DNA of 64,000 bases, taken from NCBI GenBank assembly GCA_964647545.1, contig CAZYHS010000001.1, forward strand, positions 80,936 through 144,935. Reading direction: 5' to 3'. Within the stretch, counting starts at the first letter, position 1; every line of letters begins with the position of its first letter. Origin of the DNA: CAZYHS01 sp964647545 (lineage in GTDB: Bacteria; UBA10199; GCA-002796325; 1-14-0-20-49-13). The position numbers and the translations under genes are program-made. Under the pieces are notes generated by a model that was given only the letters and a program-made list of their open reading frames with translations, searched no databases and was not told the origin of the DNA. Positions 51,136 through 60,364 of this stretch are shown piece after piece.

Positions 51136-52975
51136 AGTCGATCTTAAAGAGGTCAAACAGCTTATCGACATGGGCAAGGAGAAGGGATTCCTTACCTTCG
51201 ATGAGGTGAATGACGTTCTGCCGCAGGATATAGTTTCGGCGGACCAGCTCGACAGCGTCCTTACGATGTTCGATGATCTCGACATCGAACTCGTCGAAAC
51301 GGCGGAAGAGGGTAAGCAGATTCAGCAGAAGTCCAAAACAGATAAACCCGGAAAACAGGCCGCCGCAGCCGATGACGACGAAGAGGAAGAGAAAGAAAAA
51401 GAAAAGGAAAAAGAGGGCTCTGCCCAGCCGGGGGTCGTCGCCACCGAGGACACCTACGTCCGCTCGAGCGATCCCGTGCGGCTTTATTTACGGAAGATGG
51501 GGAGCGTTCCGCTATTGACGCGCGAAGGCGAAGTTGAAATCGCCAAAAAGATCGAAAACGGCGAAATCAACATGTTCAACATTCTGTTGACCTCGTCGTA
51601 CGCGGTTCAGTGCGTGCTCAACTTCGGAGAGCTGCTTTCCAAAAATAAACTTCACGTCATCGATATCATCAAGGACGTTGAGGACATGGAGGCCGATTCC
51701 GGATTCGATGAAGAGGCCAACAGACTCCGCATCCTGAAGCTGATGGCGAAGGTGCGGGCGTACGACAAAACTTTGCGCGCATGGATGGCGAAGGCTTCCC
51801 ACGAAAGACTCAGCGAAGCCAACCGCAACTCCGCCCGTAACAAGGCCGGAGACGTTCAAAACAAAATGCTCGCCTGTCTTAAAGAGATGAATCTCAATAA
51901 AAAGACGATCGACGACCTCATCAGCGGTCTGCATCAGCGTCTTCAGGAGATGAACATCTACGAGGCAAAGAGCAAAGCATGCCTGCGCGAGATAAAGGTC
52001 AAAAACATTGACGAGCTCAAAGAGCTGCTTAAAAATTTCAAGAAGAATCCGTATCAACAGCGTAAGATCTGCCAGCAGACAGGCCTTTCTCGCGACGATA
52101 TCATCGAGCTCGATCTTAAATTTAGAGCGGCGGAGGCCGAGAGGAAAAAACTCGAGCGTGAAGCGGGGCAGACCTTCGAAGAGCTTAAAAGATCGTGCAT
52201 GGATGTCGAACGTGCCAGAGTGTTCACGGAAGATGCCAAAGAAGAGCTTATCAAAGCCAATCTTCGGCTTGTCGTCAGTATCGCTAAAAAATATACGAAC
52301 CGCGGTTTGCAGTTCCTCGATCTCATTCAGGAAGGTAACATCGGCCTGATGAAGGCCGTTGAAAAATTCGAGTGGAGACGCGGCTACAAGTTCAGCACCT
52401 ACGCAACTTGGTGGATTCGTCAGGCCATAACCCGCGCAATTGCCGATCAGGCGAGAACTATCCGCATTCCGGTCCACATGATCGAAACGATCAATAAACT
52501 GGTGCGCACTTCGCGCTATCTTGTTCAGGAGCTCGGACGCGAGCCGACGCCCGAAGAAATTTCGGAAAAGATGGAACTGCCGCTTGAAAAAGTGAGAAAG
52601 GTCCTGCGCATCGCGAAGGAGCCGATTTCGCTCGAAACGCCTATCGGCGAGGAAGAGGACAGCCATCTTGGAGATTTCATCGAAGATAAGACGATCCCGA
52701 CCCCGTCTGAAGCCGTCACAAGCGTGGGGCTTTCCGACCAGATGCAGCGCGTTCTTTCGACGCTTACTCCGCGCGAAGAGAAAGTTCTTCGCATGAGATT
52801 CGGCATCGGCGAAAAGAGCGACCATACGCTCGAAGAGGTCGGTCGCGACTTCGCCGTGACGCGCGAACGTATCCGTCAGATCGAGGCAAAGGCGCTGCGC
52901 AAACTTCGCCATCCGAGCCGTTCGAAAAAGCTCAAGAGCTTCGTCGATTGGCAGGTTGACGAGCTGCTCTTCTAA
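51116..52975 (+). CDS. rpoD: RNA polymerase primary sigma factor (sigma-70)
   Basis: 619 residues, group 1 sigma. Region 1.1 lies at the N-terminus (LIDMGKEKGFLTFDEVND), followed by a very acidic Glu/Lys linker (about 80-105). Region 1.2 begins DPVRLYLRKMGSVPLL; regions 2.3-2.4 are GYKFSTYATWWIRQAITRAI, matching recognition of TATAAT-like -10 boxes; region 4.2 ends TRERIRQIEAKALRKLRHP. A large non-conserved region of about 240 residues separates 1.2 and 2.1. AAAGGGAG upstream of the ATG, and an overlap with dnaG. A strong terminator follows. Confidence 0.97.
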   Translation: MNAQEHKVDLKEVKQLIDMGKEKGFLTFDEVNDVLPQDIVSADQLDSVLTMFDDLDIELVETAEEGKQIQQKSKTDKPGKQAAAADDDEEEEKEKEKEKEGSAQPGVVATEDTYVRSSDPVRLYLRKMGSVPLLTREGEVEIAKKIENGEINMFNILLTSSYAVQCVLNFGELLSKNKLHVIDIIKDVEDMEADSGFDEEANRLRILKLMAKVRAYDKTLRAWMAKASHERLSEANRNSARNKAGDVQNKMLACLKEMNLNKKTIDDLISGLHQRLQEMNIYEAKSKACLREIKVKNIDELKELLKNFKKNPYQQRKICQQTGLSRDDIIELDLKFRAAEAERKKLEREAGQTFEELKRSCMDVERARVFTEDAKEELIKANLRLVVSIAKKYTNRGLQFLDLIQEGNIGLMKAVEKFEWRRGYKFSTYATWWIRQAITRAIADQARTIRIPVHMIETINKLVRTSRYLVQELGREPTPEEISEKMELPLEKVRKVLRIAKEPISLETPIGEEEDSHLGDFIEDKTIPTPSEAVTSVGLSDQMQRVLSTLTPREEKVLRMRFGIGEKSDHTLEEVGRDFAVTRERIRQIEAKALRKLRHPSRSKKLKSFVDWQVDELLF

Positions 52976-53000
52976 GCTCCGAGTTAAAACTCAACTATTG

Positions 53001-53042
53001 ACGCCGCAGACTTTAAGAATTATTAAGCCTGCGGCGTTTTTG
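53001..53042 (+). terminator. Rho-independent terminator after rpoD
   Basis: ACGCCGCAG (53001-53009) pairs perfectly with CTGCGGCGT (53029-53037), followed by a T run. It closes the macromolecular synthesis operon, 29 nt before the next gene. Confidence 0.9.
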
Positions 53043-53070
53043 TTTCTTCGAATATTTCTACGGGGGGATT

Positions 53071-54246
53071 ATGCGTAAAAAGTGGATCATTGCTTCTCTT
53101 GTGGCCGCATTGCTCGGCGCAATTTCTACGGTTGTTTCAATTCAGGAATACATTCAGATAAACAGCAAAGGGCTCGAAGAAGCCAGCTTTTGCACTCTCA
53201 ACGAGACCATTAATTGCGATGTCGTGACGGCTTCGAGCTACGCGGAACTTTTCGGCATTCCGGTAGCGGCGTGGGGGGCCATTTTTTATATTTTCGTGGC
53301 GCTTTTCACGATTCGCTCTCTTATCGGCAGAAAGTCCGGCGTGCGCTCTCTCTCCTTTGCATGGGCGGTTGCGTCGGTCGGATTTCTCTGGTCGCTGAGG
53401 ATGGCCTACGTTGCTTACGTTATTTTGGGAGCTGTGTGTCTGTCGTGCACGGCTCAATATGCCATCAATCTATTAATAGTCATCACTCTTTACTTATCGA
53501 CCGACATCGGATTTGGCGCTCGCTTGAAGCAGCTTTTCTCAATGAAGATAGTGCCGAGTGCAGTAGCGTTTGCTGTGATATTCGGTTTCGGTTACCTCTT
53601 TACGGCGTCGGCTATGAGCTCAAAGATCAAAAAGCCGTCGGCTTCGGACGTGCAGGAGGTGGTGTCGGGTCATTTCAGGCAGTCTCTCTACGACATTAAA
53701 GCTTCCGACCTTGAAGGGGCGGCGACTTGGGGGAGGCCAGACGCTAAAACAACGATCGTGGTTTTTAGCGATTTTCAATGTCCATTCTGCCGCGTGGCCG
53801 CTTTCAACATAAAACCTTATTTGCAGGAGTTTAGAAAAGACGTAAAGATGGTGTTCGTAAATTATCCGCTCGATAACTCATGTAACAAATATATGTCGGG
53901 GCCGATGCACGACAAGGCCTGTCTTGCCGCGGAGGCTGTCGTTTGCGCGAATAAATTCGGTAAATTCTGGCAGTATCACGACCTTGTTTTCAAAAACAAC
54001 AGATCGATAAGCGAGGAAAAACTTCTTAGCCTCGGCGAAACTCTGGGGTTGGATCGTAGCGAAATGAAGAGCTGCATCGATTCTCCCGAAACCCTCGAAA
54101 TAGTGAAATCCGAAATAGACCTTGCGAACAGGCTCTATATTTCGGGAACGCCGACCGTTCTTATCAATCAAAGGCCTTTGCGTTATTGGAGGGTGCCGGA
54201 AGTGCTAAGAGGGGTCATTAGAGAAGAGATAAAACGGACGAAGTAA
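53071..54246 (+). CDS. VKOR-DsbA fusion (disulfide bond formation protein)
   Basis: 391 residues joining a vitamin K epoxide reductase domain to a thioredoxin-fold DsbA-like domain. The membrane part (about residues 1-180) has Cys41 and Cys49 in FCTLNETINCD and the quinone-reacting CLSC near 123-126. The periplasmic part has the redox motif FQCPFC near residue 238 and the cis-Pro loop SGTPTVLINQ. The fused form can oxidise periplasmic proteins and pass electrons to quinone, replacing a DsbA/DsbB pair. No signal peptide beyond the first membrane helix. It stands alone after the rpoD terminator. Confidence 0.93.
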   Translation: MRKKWIIASLVAALLGAISTVVSIQEYIQINSKGLEEASFCTLNETINCDVVTASSYAELFGIPVAAWGAIFYIFVALFTIRSLIGRKSGVRSLSFAWAVASVGFLWSLRMAYVAYVILGAVCLSCTAQYAINLLIVITLYLSTDIGFGARLKQLFSMKIVPSAVAFAVIFGFGYLFTASAMSSKIKKPSASDVQEVVSGHFRQSLYDIKASDLEGAATWGRPDAKTTIVVFSDFQCPFCRVAAFNIKPYLQEFRKDVKMVFVNYPLDNSCNKYMSGPMHDKACLAAEAVVCANKFGKFWQYHDLVFKNNRSISEEKLLSLGETLGLDRSEMKSCIDSPETLEIVKSEIDLANRLYISGTPTVLINQRPLRYWRVPEVLRGVIREEIKRTK

Positions 54247-54257
54247 CAGGCTGCAAA

Positions 54258-55172
54258 TTATTTACGTTCGGTCCTTTTAACAAGCTCTCCCCAGTTGTGG
54301 TCGATGTCTTTCTGGATCATTTCGACCTGTTCCTGCGTTAAGTGGCGGAAGCGCCCCTGTTTCTTTAAATAATCTTTCACCGGAATGTTCTTAGGCTGAA
54401 TGTTGATTTCAAATCGTTCGCCATCGAAGATTTCCATGACGGGAAATATTTTTGAATCGACCGCCATGCGTGTGACATTGACCGAATCGTCGCTGGCAAT
54501 TCTCCACCCCGGAGTGCAAGCCGCTAAAATATGAATAAAGCGCGTCCCTTTCATTGACTTGGCTTTGGCGAACTTCGCCATCATGTCGTGAGGGTGGGCC
54601 GTCGTGGTCGTTGCAACGTAGGGAATGCGGTGCGCCGCCATGATCATGTCGATGTTTTTCTTTCTGTCCTGCTTGGGAAATGACTCGGGCGTCGTTGTCG
54701 TCCAAGCGTAGAGCGGCGTGGAGCTCGACCGCTGAATGCCCGTGTTCATGTAGGCTTCGTTGTCGTAGCAGACGTAAATTATATTTTCGTTTCGCTCGGC
54801 CGCGGCTGAAAGTGCCTGAATGCCGATGTCGAGAGTTCCGCCGTCGCCGGCCCACGCCATAACGGTCGTATCTTTTTTCCCCTGAATGTCGAGGGCGGCT
54901 CTTACTCCGCTGGCGGCGACCGCCGCGGTCTCAAATGCCGTGTGCATTACCGGAACTCCGAGCGTGCTGTAAGGAAACGGACCGGCAATGATCGACCAGC
55001 AGCATGCCGGAATGCAGACCATCGTATCTTTGCCGAGAGTTTTTAGCGCAAGGCGCATCGCCTGTGCCGCGCCGCAACCCGGGCAAGCCAAATGCCCGCT
55101 CGACATGAGCTCGGTCGTTGAATAGTTTTGTGGGGCGACGCCCTGCTTGAATGTGTGCGGATGTGTGTTCAT
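54258..55172 (-). CDS. porB: Pyruvate:ferredoxin oxidoreductase, beta subunit
   Basis: Thiamine-diphosphate-binding subunit of the four-part 2-oxoacid:ferredoxin oxidoreductase that interconverts pyruvate with acetyl-CoA and CO2. 304 residues with HLACPGCGAAQAMRLAL (iron-sulfur Cys pair), AWAGDGGTLDIG (TPP/Mg motif) and YDNEAYMNTGIQRSSSTP. Pyruvate is the likeliest substrate by similarity to PorB, but other 2-oxoacids cannot be excluded. Its start overlaps the porA stop by 4 bp. Confidence 0.93.
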   Translation of the reverse strand: MNTHPHTFKQGVAPQNYSTTELMSSGHLACPGCGAAQAMRLALKTLGKDTMVCIPACCWSIIAGPFPYSTLGVPVMHTAFETAAVAASGVRAALDIQGKKDTTVMAWAGDGGTLDIGIQALSAAAERNENIIYVCYDNEAYMNTGIQRSSSTPLYAWTTTTPESFPKQDRKKNIDMIMAAHRIPYVATTTTAHPHDMMAKFAKAKSMKGTRFIHILAACTPGWRIASDDSVNVTRMAVDSKIFPVMEIFDGERFEINIQPKNIPVKDYLKKQGRFRHLTQEQVEMIQKDIDHNWGELVKRTERK

Positions 55173-56344
55173 ATTTTCACTCCCAGCCAGTAGAAATCTT
55201 TTTCAGGGACCGCATGTTCCTTCATGTAACCGAAGGCCTCTGCGATGGTTTCGGGGACGATGTCTCTTCCGCCGAGACCGGCGATGAAATCAAATACGAC
55301 AGGGGCGTTTTTCAGCCCGAAGAGCGCGTTCTTCAATTCGGCCGCCCAGATCCCGCCGAGTCCGTGCGAAATGTTGCGGTCGAGGACGCCGATCTTTTTG
55401 ATCCTTTGCGAGCTGATATTGCCAAGAAGCTCTCTTACTGTTTCAGCAGGGAAGGGACGGAACATGCGCATTTTGACAAGTCCGACCTTTTCTCCCTTTT
55501 CGCGCAGACGATCGACGACAACGCGTGCCGTGCCTGTGGCCGAGCCGCTTGTTACCATGATAGTTTCGGCATCTTCACAACGATAGGTCGAAACCGCATC
55601 GTAGCGCCGGCCGAAGGTTTTATGAAAATCGTTTGCGACGTCGGCATAGACCTTTTTGGCCTTGTTGTGCGCCTCTTCCATGATGAAACGGAATTCGGTG
55701 TAAACGTTCGGAGGCGAAAGAGAATTGAACGATCTCGGATTATCGGTGTCGAGCTTTAGGTCGGGTTTGTATGCCGGCAAGAATTTATCGACGTCGGCTT
55801 GGTCTGGAACTTCGACCGGCTCGTAAGTGTGCGAGAGATAGAAAGCGTCGTAAATTACCATGACCGGCAGCTTGATGGTTTCGGCCAGCTTGTACGACAT
55901 GATGATCGAATCGAGAATTTCCTGATTTGTTTCGCAATAGAGCTGAATCCATCCGGTGTCGCGCTGCGCGAGGCTGTCGGTCTGGTCTGTCCAGATGTTC
56001 CAGCCGGGGGCCATTGCGCGGTTCACGTCAACCATGACGATGGGGACGCGGGCGTAGGCGGCGTAGAAAAGTAGCTCGTGCATCAAAGCCAAACCTTGCG
56101 CCGAAGTTGCGGTGAAAGTTCTAGCCCCTGCCTGCGATGCGGCGATAAGGCACGCCATTGCCGAGTGTTCGCTTTCGACCTTGATGAATTTTGCGTCGAG
56201 TTTTCCGTTGGCGCAAATTTCGGAGAGTTCTTCAACAACCTGCGTTTGCGGGGTGATGGGGTAGGCCGAGATGACCTGTGCCCTTGCAAGTTTTACTCCC
56301 CAGCTTGTCGAATGGTTGCCCATCAAAACTTCTTTTTGAGACAT
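55169..56344 (-). CDS. porA: Pyruvate:ferredoxin oxidoreductase, alpha subunit
   Basis: 391 residues, the pyrimidine-binding and transketolase-C part of the enzyme. Motifs: ISAYPITPQTQVVEELSE, FIKVESEHSAMACLIAASQAGARTFTATSAQGLALM and VMVDVNRAMAPGWNIWTDQTDS. It overlaps porB by 4 bp and lies about 100 bp after the PorD-type fusion gene; that interval is filled by a palindromic nonamer element. Confidence 0.94.
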   Translation of the reverse strand: MSQKEVLMGNHSTSWGVKLARAQVISAYPITPQTQVVEELSEICANGKLDAKFIKVESEHSAMACLIAASQAGARTFTATSAQGLALMHELLFYAAYARVPIVMVDVNRAMAPGWNIWTDQTDSLAQRDTGWIQLYCETNQEILDSIIMSYKLAETIKLPVMVIYDAFYLSHTYEPVEVPDQADVDKFLPAYKPDLKLDTDNPRSFNSLSPPNVYTEFRFIMEEAHNKAKKVYADVANDFHKTFGRRYDAVSTYRCEDAETIMVTSGSATGTARVVVDRLREKGEKVGLVKMRMFRPFPAETVRELLGNISSQRIKKIGVLDRNISHGLGGIWAAELKNALFGLKNAPVVFDFIAGLGGRDIVPETIAEAFGYMKEHAVPEKDFYWLGVKI

Positions 56345-56357
56345 ATTAAAACCCTCA

Positions 56358-56438
56358 GGTTAATCCGGTTAGTTCCGTTAAGTCGGTTGTTTGGGTTAAC
56401 AGACAAAACAGAATTAACCGGCTCAACCGAATTAACCG
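56358..56438. repeat. Palindromic nonamer-array element, copy 1
   Basis: The left arm is a run of 9-bp units of the form GTTAATCCG, GTTAGTTCC, GTTAAGTCG; the right arm has the inverse form, AACCGGCTC, AACCGAATT, AACCG. Together they make a long imperfect inverted repeat filling most of the space between the PorD-type gene and porA. Copies 2 and 3 are at 63078 and 63757. Confidence 0.8.
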
Positions 56439-56441
56439 TAT

Positions 56442-58202
56442 TTAAACTTTCATCGGCTCTTCGATCATTTCCATCGCGCCGCGTGGACACTCTTTAACGC
56501 ACACTCCGCAGCCTTTGCAAAAATCAAAATCGATATCGTAGCCGTCGCACGCCTTTTCGATCGAAATGTCGGGGCAATAGATCAGGCAGTTGTCGCACTT
56601 TGTGCAATGCCCGCAGTGCATGCAGCGCGCAAGCTGCTCGGAGGCCATTTGCGCTGTCAGCGGCGTATGAATTTCCGCCAGCGGGTTGGGCACGAGCCGG
56701 CTTTCGGTCGGCAGTTTCGGGCGGTTTGCCGGCGCCGATTCTTCAAAATAGTAAGTGTTGAGCTTGTCGCTGCGGATAACTTCTACCTTCGGCAGATATT
56801 TTTCGGTCTTCTTTTCGCCCGCGCCGATGAGCTGTAAATAGGCCAGCATGCGGACAGCATCAGCTTCCGGAACGCGGATCTGCTCGAAGACTTCAGTGAA
56901 ATTTTTGCCGGTGAGTCTAACGTCGGTTTTAATAGCCGCGAGTTTGCCGCTGCCGATCGCGGAGACGACCGTACGCGGGATGTCGAGCATGTCGCCGCCG
57001 AGCAAGAATTTTTCGTTCTGCGTGAACGAGAGCTTTTTATCGACCATTTCGCCGATGGCGGTAAGCACAAGGTCGGCCTTCACGATAAATTCGGAACCTT
57101 TCACCGGGACCGGCGAACGACGGCCGCTTTCGTCGGGGGCGCCGAGCTCCATTTTAATGCATTCGATTTCTATGACGCGGCCGTCTTTAGAGATGACGCG
57201 TTTCGGCGCGGCCAGAATGTCGAGCTTTACGCCTTCGTTTTCGGCGTCGTTGACCTCTTCAACGTAGGCCGGCATCTCCGCGCGTGAACGGCGGTAGAGA
57301 ATTGTGACGCTCTTTGCGCCGAATCTCACGGCTGTGCGCGCGGCATCGACGGCCGAGTTTCCGCCGCCGACAACAATCACGTTGCCTAGATCTTTCGGCT
57401 CTTTTGCGAGAGCTTCTTTGTCGATGAAAAGCTGTACCTGTTCGAGAAATTCCAGCGCCGGCATTACGCCGAGCGTATTTTCACCTTCGGCGCCGAGCGA
57501 ACGGCTGGTGTGTGCGCCGCATGCGACAAAGACTCCGTCATATTTCGACTGGAGCGCTTCGATCTCTTCTTTGGTTAAATTTTTGCCGCAGTGGAAATTT
57601 ACGCCCAAGTCATAGAGTTTTTTAATTTCTTTATCGACGATCTTTTTCGGCAGGCGATATTCGGGGATGCCGTAGCGGAAGAGGCCGCCGGCTTTCGGAA
57701 AGCGCTCGAAGACCTCGACCGAATGACCCAGCCGTGCGCTGAAATATGCGAAGGCAAGGCCCGCCGGTCCGCTTCCGACGACCGCGAGTTTTTTGCCGGT
57801 TGATTGCCGCCATTTTTTCACGCTGATATTTTCGTAGCCGCGCGAATCGGCCAGATGTCTTTCGAGCATGTTGATTGTGACGGCGCCGCCGTTGTCTTTG
57901 CGGTTGCAGCCGGTCTGACACGGATGAAAGCAGACTCGCCCCATAAGACCGGGGAACGGATTTTCGCAAGTTAAAATGTCCCACGCGGCGTTGACGTTGC
58001 CCTCTTCGAGAAGGCCAATCCAGCGTTCAATCGGCTCGCAGGCGGGACAGGCCGCAGTGCAGGCCGGAATCTTCTCGACGTAACGCGGGCGTAAATATCG
58101 CCATGAGCCGGTCGTGTTCCAAGTCATCGGCCCCATGCTGACCGTTGTAAACGGCATTTCGTGTGCACTTTTAAAATTAATTGTCGGCGTGGTCTTTTTC
58201 AC
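56442..58202 (-). CDS. NAD(P)-dependent GltD-like flavoprotein fused to a PorD-type 2[4Fe-4S] ferredoxin domain
   Basis: 586 residues in the por operon, in the slot of the small delta (ferredoxin) subunit. Residues 1 to about 120 carry the Cys-rich GltD N-terminal cluster (CTAACPACEPIERWIG, GRVCFHPCQTGCNR). Next come an FAD motif (LAVVGSGPAGLAFAY), NAD(P) motif (VIVVGGGNSAVDAARTAVRFG) and AIGEM. Residues 525-586 hold two ferredoxin clusters (CMHCGHCTKCDNCLIYCP and CKGCGVCVKECP). It could move electrons between pyruvate oxidation and NAD(P)H directly. It is 13 nt after porG. Confidence 0.9.
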   Translation of the reverse strand: MKKTTPTINFKSAHEMPFTTVSMGPMTWNTTGSWRYLRPRYVEKIPACTAACPACEPIERWIGLLEEGNVNAAWDILTCENPFPGLMGRVCFHPCQTGCNRKDNGGAVTINMLERHLADSRGYENISVKKWRQSTGKKLAVVGSGPAGLAFAYFSARLGHSVEVFERFPKAGGLFRYGIPEYRLPKKIVDKEIKKLYDLGVNFHCGKNLTKEEIEALQSKYDGVFVACGAHTSRSLGAEGENTLGVMPALEFLEQVQLFIDKEALAKEPKDLGNVIVVGGGNSAVDAARTAVRFGAKSVTILYRRSRAEMPAYVEEVNDAENEGVKLDILAAPKRVISKDGRVIEIECIKMELGAPDESGRRSPVPVKGSEFIVKADLVLTAIGEMVDKKLSFTQNEKFLLGGDMLDIPRTVVSAIGSGKLAAIKTDVRLTGKNFTEVFEQIRVPEADAVRMLAYLQLIGAGEKKTEKYLPKVEVIRSDKLNTYYFEESAPANRPKLPTESRLVPNPLAEIHTPLTAQMASEQLARCMHCGHCTKCDNCLIYCPDISIEKACDGYDIDFDFCKGCGVCVKECPRGAMEMIEEPMKV

Positions 58203-58215
58203 TAGCCACCTCTGG

Positions 58216-58761
58216 TTAAATTATTGTCTCTTCAAATGCTTCGCGGGCCGCCTTTGCGTTCTCTTCGGGCTTGATCGGCACGCCTTTTTTGATTGCGGCG
58301 CAAACAGCGTCGATCGAGCAGATGCCGGTCGCCTTCACAAACGCCCCCAAAATGGCGGTGTTAACGATCGGGCTGGTTGCGTTTCCAAGTCTGTTTCTGA
58401 CCGCGATGCCGCTTGCGTCAACGACCGCAATTTTATTTTGCGCAAGGCTCGCAGGCTTTAACACCGTTTTGGAATTGATGAGAACGATGCCGCCTTCTTT
58501 AAGGCCGGCAAAAATTGTCGGCGTATTTGTAAGCGTCGGGTCGAGAACGATCAGGTGGTCGGGCTCGTAAATTTCGTTGCGGAGGTTGATGAAATTTTCG
58601 TCAACCCGCAAAAATGCCGTGACCGGCGCGCCGCGACGTTCGACACCGAACGACGGGAACGACTGCACGAAGCGGCCTTCAGAAAATATGGCGGAAGCAA
58701 GGATTTTTGCGCCTACAACCGCCCCTTGACCGCCACGCCCGTGAAATCTGATTTCTATCAT
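58216..58761 (-). CDS. porG: Pyruvate:ferredoxin oxidoreductase, gamma subunit
   Basis: 181 residues. Begins [24 protein letters not shown], the signature of the gamma/CoA-associated subunit, and has [18 protein letters not shown]. First gene of the porG-GltD/PorD-porA-porB operon. A TTGACA on the minus strand (58794-58799) lies upstream but no good -10 box was found. Confidence 0.94.
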
Positions 58762-58894
58762 AGTGGCGCCGAACTTAATTCTTTAGGCGTTATTGTCAAG
58801 CATTGCGGCCAAAAAAATAGCAACTTATTTGTCGTGGGGGCGATACCAGAAGTAGAGAGGGGAAAAATGGCAGGGGGAGGTAAAAGGAGGTTTT

Positions 58895-59380
58895 ATGGGA
58901 GACATCAGCAAAGTGGTCAGTCCGGCAGGGAGCCAATCTCCGGTCAGTCTGGTGCATTCCGGAGAAGGGGAGCCGCTTGATGCAACCGGCGAGGTCGATG
59001 GTGTTATAACGATCACGGGTCAGTTTATTTCTGGCGAGGTCGAAGAGGATAAATATGCCGGTTACTCTCTGGACGGCAAGATCCCTTTTGTCGTGCCAAA
59101 GAATGAGAAAATCGTAAGCTACTGCGTTAAACTTGGTAATCTTGAGCTTTGCGCAAGGGTCACGAAAGAGGCCGAGCCGCCGAGTCTTATGGATTTTTCG
59201 ATTGAGCCTCAAATTCCTTATCTTCGCAAAGGCGTTGAAGCACTTTTATTCGGCCCTCATGATGTCCAAGAAGAAAAAAAGCCCGCTTGTTTTTGCGAAG
59301 AACTAAATAAGCTTTTTGAGCCTAAAACTCCACAGGAACTTTTTCCGCCTTTTTCGATTGAGATTAACGTGTTCGAATAA
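58895..59380 (+). CDS. Hypothetical acidic 161-residue protein
   Basis: Not recognised. It has a very strong ribosome site (AAAGGAGG, 8 nt upstream of the ATG), which supports a real, well-translated gene. The protein has no signal peptide or membrane helix, is acidic and probably beta-rich in residues 30-100 (GVITITGQFISGEVEEDKY), with a Cys pair CFC near residue 130 and a Pro/Phe-rich C-terminus. It is a single gene, divergent from porG and convergent with nadC. Confidence 0.7.
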   Translation: MGDISKVVSPAGSQSPVSLVHSGEGEPLDATGEVDGVITITGQFISGEVEEDKYAGYSLDGKIPFVVPKNEKIVSYCVKLGNLELCARVTKEAEPPSLMDFSIEPQIPYLRKGVEALLFGPHDVQEEKKPACFCEELNKLFEPKTPQELFPPFSIEINVFE

Positions 59381-59402
59381 GGCCGGATAGATATTCGTCG
59401 CT

Positions 59403-60263
59403 TCAGGCGATGCGCAGGCAGATGTCGGCGGCTTTGGCCGAGTGGGTGACGGCCCCGACCGAAATGAAGTTGACGCCGGTTTTGGCGTAGGCGCGGATGT
59501 TTTCGAAGGTTATGCCGCCGCTCGCCTCGAAGAGCGGTTTTGAGCCGCAAAATTGCGAAACATCCTTTGCGACTTTGAGGGCGATTTTAATTTCGCGCGG
59601 CGAGAAATTGTCGAGCATGATCACGTCGGCGCCGCACGCGATCGCCTCGCACATCTCTTCAATGTCGCGCGCTTCGGCCTCTATCGGGAGTTTTTTGCCG
59701 CTGTGCTTTGCCAGCGATATGGCCTCTTCGACGGAGCCGCAAATATCGACGTGATTGTTCTTGATGAGAAACATGTCGAAGAGTCCTACTCGGTGATTCG
59801 TACCGCCGCCGCAGCTCACCGCATATTTTTCAAGCAGTCTCCAGCCCGGGGTGGTCTTTCTTGTGTCCAAAATTTTCGCACGGGTCCCTTTTACAGCCGC
59901 GACATATTTTGCCGTTTCGGTTGCGACGCCGGAAAGTCGCTGCAGGAAATTAAGAGCTGTGCGCTCGGCCGTTAAAAGCAGCGCGGCATCAGCCGAAACT
60001 TCCATGATGACGTCCCCTTTTTTAGCGCGGGACGCCTCCTTCTTTTTGATGACGATCTTCGGAACGTTTTTTAAGCGGAGCATTTTTGCGGCCTGACGAA
60101 AGACCTCGGCCGCAACGTTTGTGCCGCAAACTGTGATCTCCTGTTTGGCGATGAGCTTCGCCTTTTGCCTTGCGTGAGCTGGCACCGTTGCAAGTGTCGT
60201 AATGTCTCCGCTGCCGATATCTTCGGTCAGCGCCATTTCAATCAGCATTTGAATATTGTTCAT
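59403..60263 (-). CDS. nadC: Nicotinate-nucleotide pyrophosphorylase (quinolinate phosphoribosyltransferase)
   Basis: Converts quinolinate and PRPP to nicotinate mononucleotide in de novo NAD synthesis. 286 residues with ALTEDIGSGDITT, NFLQRLSGVATETAKYV, KILDTRKTTPGWRLLEKYAVSCGGGTNHRVGL and EAEARDIEEMCEAIACGADVIMLDNFSP. The ATG is one base from the assembly gap, so its ribosome site is not visible. It most likely follows valS directly. Confidence 0.96.
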   Translation of the reverse strand: MNNIQMLIEMALTEDIGSGDITTLATVPAHARQKAKLIAKQEITVCGTNVAAEVFRQAAKMLRLKNVPKIVIKKKEASRAKKGDVIMEVSADAALLLTAERTALNFLQRLSGVATETAKYVAAVKGTRAKILDTRKTTPGWRLLEKYAVSCGGGTNHRVGLFDMFLIKNNHVDICGSVEEAISLAKHSGKKLPIEAEARDIEEMCEAIACGADVIMLDNFSPREIKIALKVAKDVSQFCGSKPLFEASGGITFENIRAYAKTGVNFISVGAVTHSAKAADICLRIA

Positions 60264-60264
60264 A

Positions 60265-60364
60265 NNNNNNNNNNNNNNNNNNNNNNNNNNNNNNNNNNNN
60301 NNNNNNNNNNNNNNNNNNNNNNNNNNNNNNNNNNNNNNNNNNNNNNNNNNNNNNNNNNNNNNNN
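60265..60364. other. Assembly gap of 100 N between valS and nadC
   Basis: Exactly 100 undetermined bases hiding the valS 3' end and any valS-nadC spacer. Confidence 0.98.

Noticed and set aside
51512..52912. 466-residue open frame on the minus strand opposite rpoD
   Set aside because: It is the antisense shadow of a clear sigma-70 gene, with a composition that mirrors rpoD codons and no family features.
60238..60364. Extension of valS through the second gap into eight more residues before a stop
   Set aside because: The extra residues are nadC start-region DNA read in another frame after N's; the true valS end lies inside the gap.
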